From Streptomyces fradiae ATCC 10745 = DSM 40063 (GTDB taxonomy: Bacteria; Actinomycetota; Actinomycetes; Streptomycetales; Streptomycetaceae), in NCBI RefSeq assembly GCF_008704425.1, contig NZ_CP023696.1:5992501-6056500 (forward strand): a stretch of DNA of 64,000 nt, read 5' to 3'. Of this stretch, positions 24,786-32,243 are shown piece after piece. The position numbers and the translations under genes are program-made. The number at the start of each line of letters is the position of its first letter. Positions within the stretch are counted from its first letter, which is position 1. A model generated the notes under the pieces. It made no database searches and was not told where the DNA came from. It saw only the letters and a list, made by a program, of their open reading frames with translations.

Positions 24786-25963
24786 ACCCGCCGTCCGCGC
24801 CCGCGCGGGAGGCCGCGGCGCCGGGGGCTGTGGTGGCCTCGGGGCCGGTGGGCTCGGGTCCGGTGGCCTCGGCTGTGGTGGCCTCGGGGCCGGGGCCGGG
24901 GCCGGGGCCGGGGCCGGGGCCGGGGCCGGCTGCGGCGTCCTCGGCGGCTCTCGGGGCGGTGGGGCCTTCCCCGCTCGCGACGGCGTCCGTGGCGGTGCGG
25001 CAAGCGGCGGTGCCGGCTCCGTGCCCGGTGGCGCCGCTGGTGCCGCTCACCCGGCCGGAGCGGCTGCGGCCGGGCGCGCGGGTCGCCGTCGTCTCGCCCA
25101 GCGGCCCGGTGCTCGGCGAGCGGCTGGCCGCCGGTCTCGCGGTGCTGCGCGGCTGGGGCCTGGACGCGGTGGCCCTCCCGCACGTCCTGGACCGCCACCC
25201 AGGCGCCCGCTACCTGGCCGGCGTGGACGAGGACCGGGCCCGCGACCTCCAGGCCGCCTGGTGCGACCCGGACGTGGACGCGGTGGTCTGCGCCCGCGGC
25301 GGCTACGGCGCGCAGCGCGTCGTGGACCTGCTCGACTGGGACGCGATGCGGGCGGCGGGCCCGAAGGTGTTCGTCGGGTTCAGCGACGCGACCGCGCTGC
25401 ACGAGGCGTTCGCCCTGCGGATGGGCCTGGCCACCCTGCACGGCCCGATGGCCGGGACGGCCGGCTTCCTGGAGGAGGCCGCCACCCGCGCGTCGCTGCG
25501 GGCCGCGCTGACCGAGCCGGAGGCGGCGCGGGTGCTCGGCTCGCCCACGGCCCGGCCGCTGGTGCCGGGGCGGGCGCGGGGCGTCACGGTGGGCGGCTGC
25601 CTCAGCCTGCTCGCCTCCAACCTGGGCACGCCCGACGGGCGCGCGTCGCTGCGCGGCGGGCTGCTGCTCCTGGAGGACGTGGGGGAGGAGCCGTACCGGA
25701 TCGACCGGATGCTCACCCAGCTGCTGCGGGCGGGCCTGCTGGACGGGCTGGCCGGCGTCGCGCTCGGCTCGTGGGCGGAGTGCGGCCCGTACGAGGAGGT
25801 CCGCGCGGTGCTGCGGGACCGGCTCGGCGGGCTCGGCGTTCCGGTCGTGGAGGAGCTGGGCTTCGGGCACGGCGCTCCCGCGCTGACCGTGCCCCTCGGC
25901 GTGCCCGCCGTCCTCGACGCGGACGCCGGGACGCTCACGGTCGAGGTGCCCGCCCTCCGCTGA
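24782..25963 (+). CDS. S66-family LD-carboxypeptidase (LdcA-like)
   Basis: LdcA enzymes remove the terminal D-Ala from L,D-linked murein tetrapeptides in the cytoplasm. From LTRPERLRPGARVAVVSPSG onward the protein fits the family: ARGGYGAQR, nucleophile Ser201 in VFVGFSDATALH, LLLEDVGEEPYRIDRML with the glutamate, and GFGHGAPALTVPLG with the histidine. The GTG at 24782 overlaps the S9 stop (GTGA) and gives 393 residues, with about 85 low-complexity N-terminal residues including a Gly-Pro run. Family members usually lack this, so a start nearer 25038 is possible. Confidence 0.88.
   Translation: MNPPSAPAREAAAPGAVVASGPVGSGPVASAVVASGPGPGPGPGPGPGPAAASSAALGAVGPSPLATASVAVRQAAVPAPCPVAPLVPLTRPERLRPGARVAVVSPSGPVLGERLAAGLAVLRGWGLDAVALPHVLDRHPGARYLAGVDEDRARDLQAAWCDPDVDAVVCARGGYGAQRVVDLLDWDAMRAAGPKVFVGFSDATALHEAFALRMGLATLHGPMAGTAGFLEEAATRASLRAALTEPEAARVLGSPTARPLVPGRARGVTVGGCLSLLASNLGTPDGRASLRGGLLLLEDVGEEPYRIDRMLTQLLRAGLLDGLAGVALGSWAECGPYEEVRAVLRDRLGGLGVPVVEELGFGHGAPALTVPLGVPAVLDADAGTLTVEVPALR
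24886..24927 (+). repeat. Seven tandem GGGGCC hexanucleotides
   Basis: Seven uninterrupted GGGGCC units lie in the 5' part of the S66 gene and read as Gly-Pro repeats. Copy number changes would keep the frame. The G-runs could form quadruplexes on the coding strand. Confidence 0.95.
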
Positions 25964-25967
25964 GGCG

Positions 25968-26021
25968 CCCCGGCCCCCGGCCCCGGTCCTGTGCCGTGGG
26001 GCGGGGCCGGGCGGGCCGGGG
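25968..26021. terminator. Imperfect GC hairpin between convergent genes
   Basis: C/G-rich arms at 25968-25984 and about 25998-26021 can pair imperfectly around a short loop. They fill most of the 72-nt gap between the S66 and adenosine deaminase genes. Confidence 0.45.
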
Positions 26022-26035
26022 GCGGCGGTGGCCGG

Positions 26036-27127
26036 TCAGGCGGAGCGGAGCGCCGCGTAGCCGGGCCGGACGATCTCGTCGACGATCCGGCGGCGCTCCG
26101 GCAGCGGGAGGAACGCGGCCTCCACGGCGGCGACGGTGAGCTCCTCGAACACCTCGGGCCCGTAGCCGAAGGCGTCCGCCATGTGCTGGAACTCCTCGCT
26201 CATGGTGGTGCCGGAGACGAGCCGGTTGTCCGTGTTGAGCGTGACCCGGAAGCCCAGGCGGCGCAGCCGGTCGATCGGGTGCGAGCCGTAGTCCTTGGCG
26301 GCGCCGGTCTGGAGGTTGGAGGTCGGGCAGACCTCCAGGGCGATGCGGTTGTCGCGGACGTACGCGGCGAGGTGGCCGAGGGTGCCGTCCTCGGCGATGT
26401 CGTCGGTGATCCGCACCCCGTGCCCGATCCGCTCGGCCCCGCACACCTGCACGGCCTCGTGGATCGACTCGGCGCCGACCGCCTCGCCCGCGTGGATGGT
26501 GAAGTGGCAGTTGTTCCGCTTCAGGTGCTGGAAGGCGGGCAGGTGCCGGGAGGGCGGGTTGCCGATCTCGCCGCCCGCGATGTCGAAGCCGCACACGCCC
26601 CGGTCGCGGTGGGCGACGGTCAGCTCGGCTATCTCCAGGGAGCGGTCCGTGTGGCGCATCCCGGTGAGCAGGGTGCCGACGGTGATCCGGCCGCCGGTGC
26701 GGCGCTCGCCCTCGCGGAAGCCCTCGTTGACGGCCTCGACGACCTCGTCCAGCGTCAGCCCGGCCGCCAGGTGCTGCTCGGGGGCGTAGCGCACCTCGGC
26801 GTAGACGACCCCGTCCGCGGCCAGGTCCTCGGCGCACTCGGCCGCGACCCGCACCAGCGCCTCGCGGGTCTGCATGACCGCGCAGGTGTGGGCGAACGTC
26901 TCCAGGTACCGCTCCAGCGACCCCGAGTCGGCGGCGTCCCGGAACCACACGGCCAGCTCGGCCGGGTCCTCGGTCGGCAGACCGGTGTAGCCGCACGCGC
27001 GGGCCAGCTCGATGATCGTGGCGGGGCGCAGACCGCCGTCCAGGTGGTCGTGGAGGACGGCCTTGGGGGCCCGGCGGATCCAGTCAGCGACGGAGACGGT
27101 CGAGGCGAGGTTGTCAGACAAGTGCAT
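26036..27127 (-). CDS. add: Adenosine deaminase
   Basis: This 363-residue TIM-barrel enzyme hydrolyses adenosine or deoxyadenosine to inosine. The zinc ligands are visible as His26 and His28 in VLHDHLDGGLRP, the histidine and catalytic Glu in TIHAGEAVG, the histidine in RIGHGVR, and the aspartates in TLNTDNRLVSGT. ATG 27125-27127 is preceded by TACACT-N6 on its strand, indicating a leaderless transcript. Codons 3-7 contain the palindrome TTGTCTGACAA, the same site as upstream of the GntR gene, so repression by that regulator is likely. The gene stands alone. Confidence 0.95.
   Translation of the reverse strand: MHLSDNLASTVSVADWIRRAPKAVLHDHLDGGLRPATIIELARACGYTGLPTEDPAELAVWFRDAADSGSLERYLETFAHTCAVMQTREALVRVAAECAEDLAADGVVYAEVRYAPEQHLAAGLTLDEVVEAVNEGFREGERRTGGRITVGTLLTGMRHTDRSLEIAELTVAHRDRGVCGFDIAGGEIGNPPSRHLPAFQHLKRNNCHFTIHAGEAVGAESIHEAVQVCGAERIGHGVRITDDIAEDGTLGHLAAYVRDNRIALEVCPTSNLQTGAAKDYGSHPIDRLRRLGFRVTLNTDNRLVSGTTMSEEFQHMADAFGYGPEVFEELTVAAVEAAFLPLPERRRIVDEIVRPGYAALRSA
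27111..27121. promoter_or_regulatory. GntR-type operator inside the start of add
   Basis: TTGTC-A-GACAA is a perfect 11-bp dyad (plus-strand reading) starting four bases inside add. Because add appears leaderless, the site covers about +7 to +17 of the transcript. The same dyad occurs at 28290-28300. Confidence 0.65.
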
Positions 27128-27139
27128 GACCGGAGTGTA
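27128..27139 (-). promoter_or_regulatory. Leaderless -10 box of add
   Basis: On the minus strand TACACT (27134-27139) is followed by 6 nt and the ATG of add. No ribosome site is present. Confidence 0.6.
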
Positions 27140-27471
27140 GGGCACCCCGCTGCCGGGCGGCGTGACGCGCACGACAGCCGGGCCCCGTGGGCCCGGTCGG
27201 CTCGGCGGGCGGGGAGCGGCCCCCGTCGGCTCGGCGCCTTCGGCTCGGCGCCGTCGGCCCGGTCTCGTCGGCCCGGCCCCGGCCGCCGGGCTCCGGCGGG
27301 TCCCGGTCGGCGGTCGTCCCGCCTCCCGCGCCCCGCGGCGCGGGTCCCTCGACGCGGCGCCAAGCCGTGGTCGCCCGGCCTGGCGGGCCCGTTCCGGCGG
27401 TGACACGGCCCTGTGCGGCCCGGCGCCCGGCCCCCGCGGGGCCGCCCCGGCCGCCCGTGCGGCGCGCGGGC
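27140..27471. other. Low-complexity gap between add and the GntR gene
   Basis: No gene is supported. The dodecamer GTCGGCTCGGCG recurs at 27196-27207 and 27225-27236, with a variant at 27239-27250. The rest is GC-rich sequence without a clear signal apart from the -35 region of add. Confidence 0.5.
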
Positions 27472-28212
27472 TCAGTTCGACTGGAGTACCGGCAGGGCGG
27501 GCGCGCCCGTCGGCAGCATGTGCTTCGCCGCGAGGACGGGGGTCTCCCCGACCCGCACGACCTGGGTGACCAGCACGGCCGGGGTGTCGGCCGGCCGGTC
27601 GAGCTGCTCCCCGCGCCGCTGCCCCAGCAGGGTCGCCGTCACCGCGCTGTGCGCCCCGAGCGCCACCCCGCGCGACGCCCCGGCCAGCACGGCCAGCATC
27701 GAGGCGCCCTCCGCCGCCTCCCGCAGGGCGGCGGCGAACGCCGGGTGGACGCGCTCCAGCACCCCGTCGGGCGCCGCCCACTCCTGGCTGAGCGCCGCCG
27801 CGGTGCCCTCCGCCGCCAGCAGCGACTCCCAGAACCGCAGCTCGGCCCGGACCGGTGCCAGCAGGTGCTGGGCGGTGAAGTCGGTGGGCTGCTCCACGGT
27901 GCGCAGCAGCGCCCGCACCCGGACGGGGGCGCCCGCGCCCAGCAGCTCCTCCAGCGGCCGCACGTACTCGAAGCCGCGCCGCGGCGGGCGGTCGTTGACC
28001 GTGCGCCCCACGCCGCGGCGCACCGACAGCAGCCCGTCCTCCTGGAGCAGCAGCAGCGCCTCGCGCAGGGCCGGCCGGCTCACGCCCAGCTCGGAGGCGA
28101 GGCGCGGCTCGGACGGCAGGGTGGAGCCGGGCGGGTAGGTGCCGGCGTGGATCGCGTCGACGATCCGCTCGTACAGCACCACGACCGGACGCCGCCGCTC
28201 CGTACCGACCAC
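27472..28212 (-). CDS. GntR-family regulator, HutC subfamily
   Basis: This 246-residue protein has an N-terminal winged helix-turn-helix (about residues 10-75: VLYERIVDAIHAGTYPPGST, then SRPALREALLLLQEDGLL) and a UTRA-type ligand domain ending in VLVTQVVRVGETPVLAAKHM. GTG 28210-28212 follows GGAGGT by 6 nt. A CTTGTC-T-GACAAG dyad lies 77 nt upstream and its 11-bp core recurs in add, so self-control plus control of adenosine deaminase is the working model. The ligand is unknown; a purine-linked metabolite would fit. Confidence 0.9.
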   Translation of the reverse strand: MVGTERRRPVVVLYERIVDAIHAGTYPPGSTLPSEPRLASELGVSRPALREALLLLQEDGLLSVRRGVGRTVNDRPPRRGFEYVRPLEELLGAGAPVRVRALLRTVEQPTDFTAQHLLAPVRAELRFWESLLAAEGTAAALSQEWAAPDGVLERVHPAFAAALREAAEGASMLAVLAGASRGVALGAHSAVTATLLGQRRGEQLDRPADTPAVLVTQVVRVGETPVLAAKHMLPTGAPALPVLQSN

Positions 28213-28288
28213 CGCAGTACCTCCCTGGCTCGTCTGTCCGCCGGTCACCCGCACGGTATGCCGCCCGCCGCCCACCAGGCAATCCGCG

Positions 28289-28301
28289 CTTGTCTGACAA
28301 G
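28289..28301. promoter_or_regulatory. GntR-type operator in the GntR/GNAT divergent region
   Basis: CTTGTC-T-GACAAG is a perfect dyad with 6-bp arms. It lies between the GntR start (28212) and the -10 box of the GNAT gene (28335), so one bound regulator could affect both. Confidence 0.7.
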
Positions 28302-28334
28302 CTGGGGCGCCGGGCGGGCCGGGCGGGAGCGATC

Positions 28335-28349
28335 TACGCTGGGCGGATG
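28335..28349 (+). promoter_or_regulatory. Leaderless -10 box of the GNAT gene
   Basis: TACGCT at 28335-28340 is followed by 6 nt and ATG 28347, with no ribosome site. Confidence 0.55.
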
Positions 28350-28925
28350 CCCGACGCCGCCACCCCGCGCCCCCCGTACCACGCCGAGGGCCCCCGCGTG
28401 GCCCTGCGCCCCTTCCGGTACGCGGACGCCGCCGAGTTCACCGCGCGCGCCCGTGAGAGCGCGGACCTGCACCGTCCCTGGCTGTTCCCGCCCGACACCC
28501 CCGCGGCCTACGCGTCGTACGCGCGCGCCCTCATCGAGGACCCGGCCCGCTTCGGCCACCTGGTGTGCGAGCGCGACGGCGGGGGCATCGCCGGGTTCGT
28601 CAACGTCAACAACATCGTGCGGGGCTCCTTCCAGTGCGGTGCCCTCGGGTACGGCGCGTTCGCCCACGCCGCCGGGCGCGGCCTGATGAGCGAGGCGCTG
28701 GCCCTCGTGGTGCGCCACGCCTTCGGGCCGCTCGCGCTGCACCGCCTGGAGGCCAACATCCAGCCCGGCAACGGCGCTTCGCTCGCGCTGGTGCGCCGCG
28801 CGGGCTTCCGGCGGGAGGGCTACTCCCCGGCGATGCTCCACGTCGACGGCGCGTGGCGGGACCACGAGCGGTGGGCGATCACCGCCGAGATGCCCCTGCC
28901 GCCGGCCGGGGACCCGGTCCGCTGA
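28347..28925 (+). CDS. RimJ/RimL-type GNAT acetyltransferase
   Basis: This 192-residue protein has the RimJ-like GNAT layout: VALRPFRYADAAEFTARARE at the N-terminus, an acetyl-CoA loop at HAAGRGLMSEALALVVRHAF, and LEANIQPGNGASLALVRRAG followed by FRREGYSPAML. Such enzymes acetylate protein N-termini, amino acids or antibiotics; the target is open. It is divergent from the GntR gene and probably leaderless. Control by the GntR regulator through 28289-28301 is inferred. Confidence 0.9.
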   Translation: MPDAATPRPPYHAEGPRVALRPFRYADAAEFTARARESADLHRPWLFPPDTPAAYASYARALIEDPARFGHLVCERDGGGIAGFVNVNNIVRGSFQCGALGYGAFAHAAGRGLMSEALALVVRHAFGPLALHRLEANIQPGNGASLALVRRAGFRREGYSPAMLHVDGAWRDHERWAITAEMPLPPAGDPVR

Positions 28926-29063
28926 CCTGCGGGGCGCGTCCCGCCCCCTCCGGGCCGGGGCGCGTCCCGCCACCCTCCGCCCCGATCGGGCGGGTCCCGT
29001 CCGCCCGGCCGCCCGATCGGGGCGGGGCCCTTCCGGCCGGGGCGGGATCGGCCCGCGGGGCGG

Positions 29064-29438
29064 CTACCCCTGACCCTCCGCGTCCGCCTCCGGGGTGCGC
29101 CGGTCCACGTACTCGAAGACGGAGCCGTCCGGGTGGACCGCGATCAGATTGCGGCCCACCGGCGTCGCCACCGGCCCGGCCACGACCCTCGCGCCCACCT
29201 CGGTCAGCGTCCGGTGCGCCACGTCCACGTCCGCGACCGCGATCGTCGCCGTGACCTTGCGCAGCACCTCCAGCTCCGAATCGGGGCCGCTCATCAGCAG
29301 GAAGCAGCCGACCGCGGCGACGCGGACACCGCCGCGCTCGAACCGCAGGGCGGGCGCTCCCGTGAGCCGCTCGTAGAACGCCGTCGCGGCCTCCAGGTCG
29401 TCGACGCAGACGCGCAGTGTGGTACCGAGGATCTCCAT
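29064..29438 (-). CDS. VOC-superfamily (glyoxalase-like) protein
   Basis: This 124-residue protein has the paired beta-alpha-beta-beta-beta modules of the vicinal oxygen chelate fold: MEILGTTLRVCVDDLEAATA and, in the second half, VADVDVAHRTLTEVGARVV. The usual metal His/Glu positions are not clearly kept (LRVCVDD, SVFEYVD), so it could bind a ligand without catalysis. ATG 29436-29438 is preceded by TACCCT-N7, a leaderless signal. The gene ends 24 nt before nothing else on its strand and is flanked by the methyltransferase gene. Confidence 0.85.
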   Translation of the reverse strand: MEILGTTLRVCVDDLEAATAFYERLTGAPALRFERGGVRVAAVGCFLLMSGPDSELEVLRKVTATIAVADVDVAHRTLTEVGARVVAGPVATPVGRNLIAVHPDGSVFEYVDRRTPEADAEGQG

Positions 29439-29451
29439 GCCCGCCAGGGTA
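29439..29451 (-). promoter_or_regulatory. Leaderless -10 box of the VOC gene
   Basis: On the minus strand TACCCT (29446-29451) precedes the ATG by 7 nt; no ribosome site is visible. Confidence 0.6.
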
Positions 29452-29462
29452 GTTGGAGCGGA

Positions 29463-30266
29463 TCACACCCGGCAGAGGATCTCCCCGTGCGGTACGGCGA
29501 ACCACCCGTCGGCGTCGCCGCCCCACGCCCGCCACCCCTCGGCGACCGCCGCCAGGCGCTCCGGAGTCGTGTGGCCGCCCTCCACCGCCAGCCGCGCGTA
29601 CCCCGACCGCGTGGTGCGCTCCGCCCACAGTCCGCTCCACCAGGAGCGCTCCTCGGGTGTGGCGAAGCACCACACCGAGGCGCCGGGCGTGATGTCGGTG
29701 AACCCGGCGCTCCGCGCCCACGACAGCAGCCTGCGTCCGGCGTCCGGCTCGCCGCCGTTGGCGCGCGCCACCCGCCGGTACAGCTCCAGCCACTCCGCCA
29801 GCGCGGGCACCCGCGGGTACCAGGCGAAGGCCGCGAAGTCGCTCTCCCGTACGGCGACGAGCCCGCCGGGCCGGCACACGCGCCGCATCTCCCGCAGCGC
29901 GCCGACCGGGTCGCCGACGTGCTGGAGGACCTGGTGGGCGTGGACCACGTCGAAGGAGTCGTCCGGGAAGCCCAGCGCCCGCACGTCCGCCACGGCGAAC
30001 ACCGCGTTCCCCACCCGCCGCTCGGCGGCCACCGCGCGGGCCCGCTCCAGCACCTCCGCCGACGTGTCGACGCCCGTCACCCGTCCCGGCGCCACCCGCG
30101 CGGCCAGGTCCGCCGTGATCGTGCCCGGCCCGCACCCCACGTCCAGCAGGTCGAGCCCCGGCCGCAACGCGCCCAGCAGGTACGCCGCGGAGTTCTCCGC
30201 CGTGCGCCACAGGTGCGAGCGCAGTACCGAAGCGTGGTGCCCGTGCGTGTAGACAGCGTCCTTCAT
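29463..30266 (-). CDS. SAM-dependent methyltransferase, UbiE/class I
   Basis: This 267-residue protein has the class I fold: motif I LDLLDVGCGPGTITADLA, the acidic end of strand 2 in VTGVDTSAEVLERA, FAVADVRALGFPDDSFDVVH and LREMRRVCRPGGLVAVRE. The segment VYTHGHHASVLRSH before the fold is common in the UbiE/Coq5-like group. The acceptor is not predictable. ATG 30264-30266 has GGAG 7 nt upstream. A long perfect inverted repeat at 30317-30348 lies just upstream and may control it. Confidence 0.9.
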   Translation of the reverse strand: MKDAVYTHGHHASVLRSHLWRTAENSAAYLLGALRPGLDLLDVGCGPGTITADLAARVAPGRVTGVDTSAEVLERARAVAAERRVGNAVFAVADVRALGFPDDSFDVVHAHQVLQHVGDPVGALREMRRVCRPGGLVAVRESDFAAFAWYPRVPALAEWLELYRRVARANGGEPDAGRRLLSWARSAGFTDITPGASVWCFATPEERSWWSGLWAERTTRSGYARLAVEGGHTTPERLAAVAEGWRAWGGDADGWFAVPHGEILCRV

Positions 30267-30316
30267 CGTCGTACTCCGTCTTCCTCGGGTCCGGGCTCCG
30301 AGGCTACGCCGGTACT

Positions 30317-30348
30317 CCACATGGCGAGACGGGTGTCTCGCCATGTGG
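30317..30348. promoter_or_regulatory. 14-bp inverted repeat upstream of the methyltransferase gene
   Basis: CCACATGGCGAGAC (30317-30330) and GTCTCGCCATGTGG (30335-30348) are a perfect dyad around GGGT. It lies about 50 nt upstream of a minus-strand gene and 110 nt upstream of a plus-strand gene. An operator (the GAGAC-N4-GTCTC core is TetR-like) is more likely than a terminator, because nothing ends here. Confidence 0.55.
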
Positions 30349-30457
30349 ACTCGGTGGGTGTGGGGCGGGCGCGGGGGGAGGTGTGCGGCGGGCGCGGAGG
30401 GAGGCGCGGGGCGGGCCTTCCTGTTAACGGAGCGGCGCGCCGGGTACCCGGCGCCCC

Positions 30458-30862
30458 ATGAGAAACAAGATCCCGCGGTCCCGGCAGCCGGCGCGCGCGG
30501 CCACCGCGGCGCTCGGGGGTGCCCTGCTCGCCGCGCTCGTCGCGGTGGTCCGCAGGCGCGGCGCCCGCACCGCCGACCGGCCGCCGCTGCGCGCCCTCGA
30601 ACCGGAGCCGGCCGGACCGGCCGACCCGAACGTCCAGGACACCCCGCACGCCGGGAGGGGCGCCGAGGCGGAGGGCCACGGCGACCTGCGCGTCGTCGCG
30701 CCGGGGGTGTCGCCCGCCCCGGTCGCCCCGCCGCCCGGACCGGCCCGGAGCGCGGACCGGACCGAAGCCGCCGAGCCGCCGCCCGGCCCCGCCGAGCCCG
30801 TCGAGCCGGCGCTGCCGCCCGGCCCGCCCGCCGACCCGGAGGCACCGCACCACCGAGCCTGA
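30458..30862 (+). CDS. Hypothetical single-pass membrane protein, Pro/Ala-rich
   Basis: This 134-residue protein begins with basic residues and one hydrophobic segment (about 14-32, TAALGGALLAALVAVVRRR), followed by about 100 Pro/Ala/Glu-rich residues (ALEPEPAGPADPN, AEPPPGPAEPVEP). It is probably anchored in the membrane with a disordered tail; the side it faces cannot be told. The ATG at 30458 is preceded by TACCCG-N7, a weak leaderless signal. It lies 24 nt before the NDH-2 gene and is probably in the same transcript. Confidence 0.65.
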   Translation: MRNKIPRSRQPARAATAALGGALLAALVAVVRRRGARTADRPPLRALEPEPAGPADPNVQDTPHAGRGAEAEGHGDLRVVAPGVSPAPVAPPPGPARSADRTEAAEPPPGPAEPVEPALPPGPPADPEAPHHRA

Positions 30863-30886
30863 CAGCGACCCATCACGGGAGGCCCA

Positions 30887-32242
30887 GTGACCACCCAGCC
30901 GCGGCGCCGCCCGCGCGTCCTCATCGTCGGAGCCGGCTTCGCCGGCTACCAGACCGCCCGCGAACTCTCCCGCACGCTGCGCGGACGTGCCGAGATCGTC
31001 CTGCTCAACCCCACCGACTACTTCCTCTACCTGCCCCTCCTGCCCCAGGTGTCCGCCGGCGTCCTCGAACCGCGCCGCGTCACCGTCTCCCTGCCGGGCA
31101 CCCTGCGCCACGTACGCCTCGTCCTCGGCGAGGCCGGGCACATCGACCTCGACGGGCGCCGCGTCCAGTACACCGACCCCGAGGGCACCCCCGGCGACAT
31201 CCGCTACGACCGGCTGGTCCTCGCCGTGGGCAGCGTCAGCAAGCTGCTGCCCATCCCCGGCGTCGCCGAGCACGCCACCGGCTTCCGCGGCCTGCCCGAG
31301 GCGCTCTACCTGCGCGACCACATCACCCGCCAGATCGAGCTGGCCGCGTCCGCCGCCGACCCCGCCGAGTGCGCCTCGCGCTGCACCTTCGTGGTGGTCG
31401 GCGCCGGCTACACCGGCACGGAGGTCGCCGCCCACGGCAAGATGTTCACCGACGCGCTGGTCCGCAAGCACCCCGCCTGGCCCGAGGGCGCACGGCCCCG
31501 CTGGCTCCTCCTCGACGTCGCCGACCGGGTCCTGCCCGGCCTCGACAGGCGGCTGTCCGACACGGCCGACCAGGTGCTCCGCTCCCGCGGCGTGGACGTG
31601 CGGACGGGCACCTCCGTCAAGGAGTCCACCCGCGAGGGCGTCCTGCTGGACACCGGCGAGTTCGTCGAGACGCGTTCCCTCATCTGGTGCGTCGGCGTCC
31701 GCCCCGACCCGCTCGTCTCCGAGCTGGGCCTGCCCGTCGAGCGGGGCCGCCTCGTCGTCACCCCGCAGCTGGAGGTCCCGGGCCGACCGGGCGTCTTCGC
31801 CTGCGGTGACGCCGCCGCCGTGCCCGACCTGCACCGGCCCGGCGAGTACACGCCGATGACCGCCCAGCACGCCTCGCGCCAGGGCAAGGTGGCCGCCCGC
31901 AACGTCGCCGCGTCCCTCGGCGTGGGCACCCCCGCCCCGTACCGCCACAGCGACCTGGGCTTCGCCGTGGACCTGGGCGGCGTCAAGGCCGCCGCCAACC
32001 CGCTCGGCGTACCGCTGTCCGGTGTCGTCGCCGGGGCCGTCACCCGCGGCTACCACCTGGCCGCCATGCCCGGAAACCGCGTCAGGGTCGCCGCGGACTG
32101 GCTCCTCGACGCCGCGCTGCCGCGCCAGGCGGTGCAGCTCGGCCTGGTGCGCTCCTGGCAGGTCCCCCTCGACACGGCGTCACCCGAGGTGGCCAAGGCC
32201 GGCCCCGGACGCCAGACCGGCGCCGGACGAGGGGAGGAGTGA
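30887..32242 (+). CDS. Type II NADH dehydrogenase (NDH-2) family protein
   Basis: This 451-residue flavoprotein has two dinucleotide folds: FAD at VLIVGAGFAGYQTA (about residue 11) and NAD(P)H at CTFVVVGAGYTGTEVA (about residue 167), plus PGVFACGDAA before the C-terminal membrane-binding part. NDH-2 enzymes pass electrons from NADH to quinone without proton pumping. The start is GTG 30887 behind GGGAGG. It is followed after 1 nt by a transketolase gene, so the two are co-expressed. Some family members reduce other acceptors. Confidence 0.9.
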   Translation: MTTQPRRRPRVLIVGAGFAGYQTARELSRTLRGRAEIVLLNPTDYFLYLPLLPQVSAGVLEPRRVTVSLPGTLRHVRLVLGEAGHIDLDGRRVQYTDPEGTPGDIRYDRLVLAVGSVSKLLPIPGVAEHATGFRGLPEALYLRDHITRQIELAASAADPAECASRCTFVVVGAGYTGTEVAAHGKMFTDALVRKHPAWPEGARPRWLLLDVADRVLPGLDRRLSDTADQVLRSRGVDVRTGTSVKESTREGVLLDTGEFVETRSLIWCVGVRPDPLVSELGLPVERGRLVVTPQLEVPGRPGVFACGDAAAVPDLHRPGEYTPMTAQHASRQGKVAARNVAASLGVGTPAPYRHSDLGFAVDLGGVKAAANPLGVPLSGVVAGAVTRGYHLAAMPGNRVRVAADWLLDAALPRQAVQLGLVRSWQVPLDTASPEVAKAGPGRQTGAGRGEE

Positions 32243-32243
32243 C

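Noticed and set aside
24886..24927. GGGGCC repeat as a phase-variation switch.
   Set aside because: The unit is six bases, so gain or loss keeps the frame; on/off switching is not expected.
28347..30266. Acetyltransferase, VOC protein and methyltransferase as a small biosynthetic cluster.
   Set aside because: The genes are on both strands with separate promoters, and no core biosynthetic enzyme is nearby.
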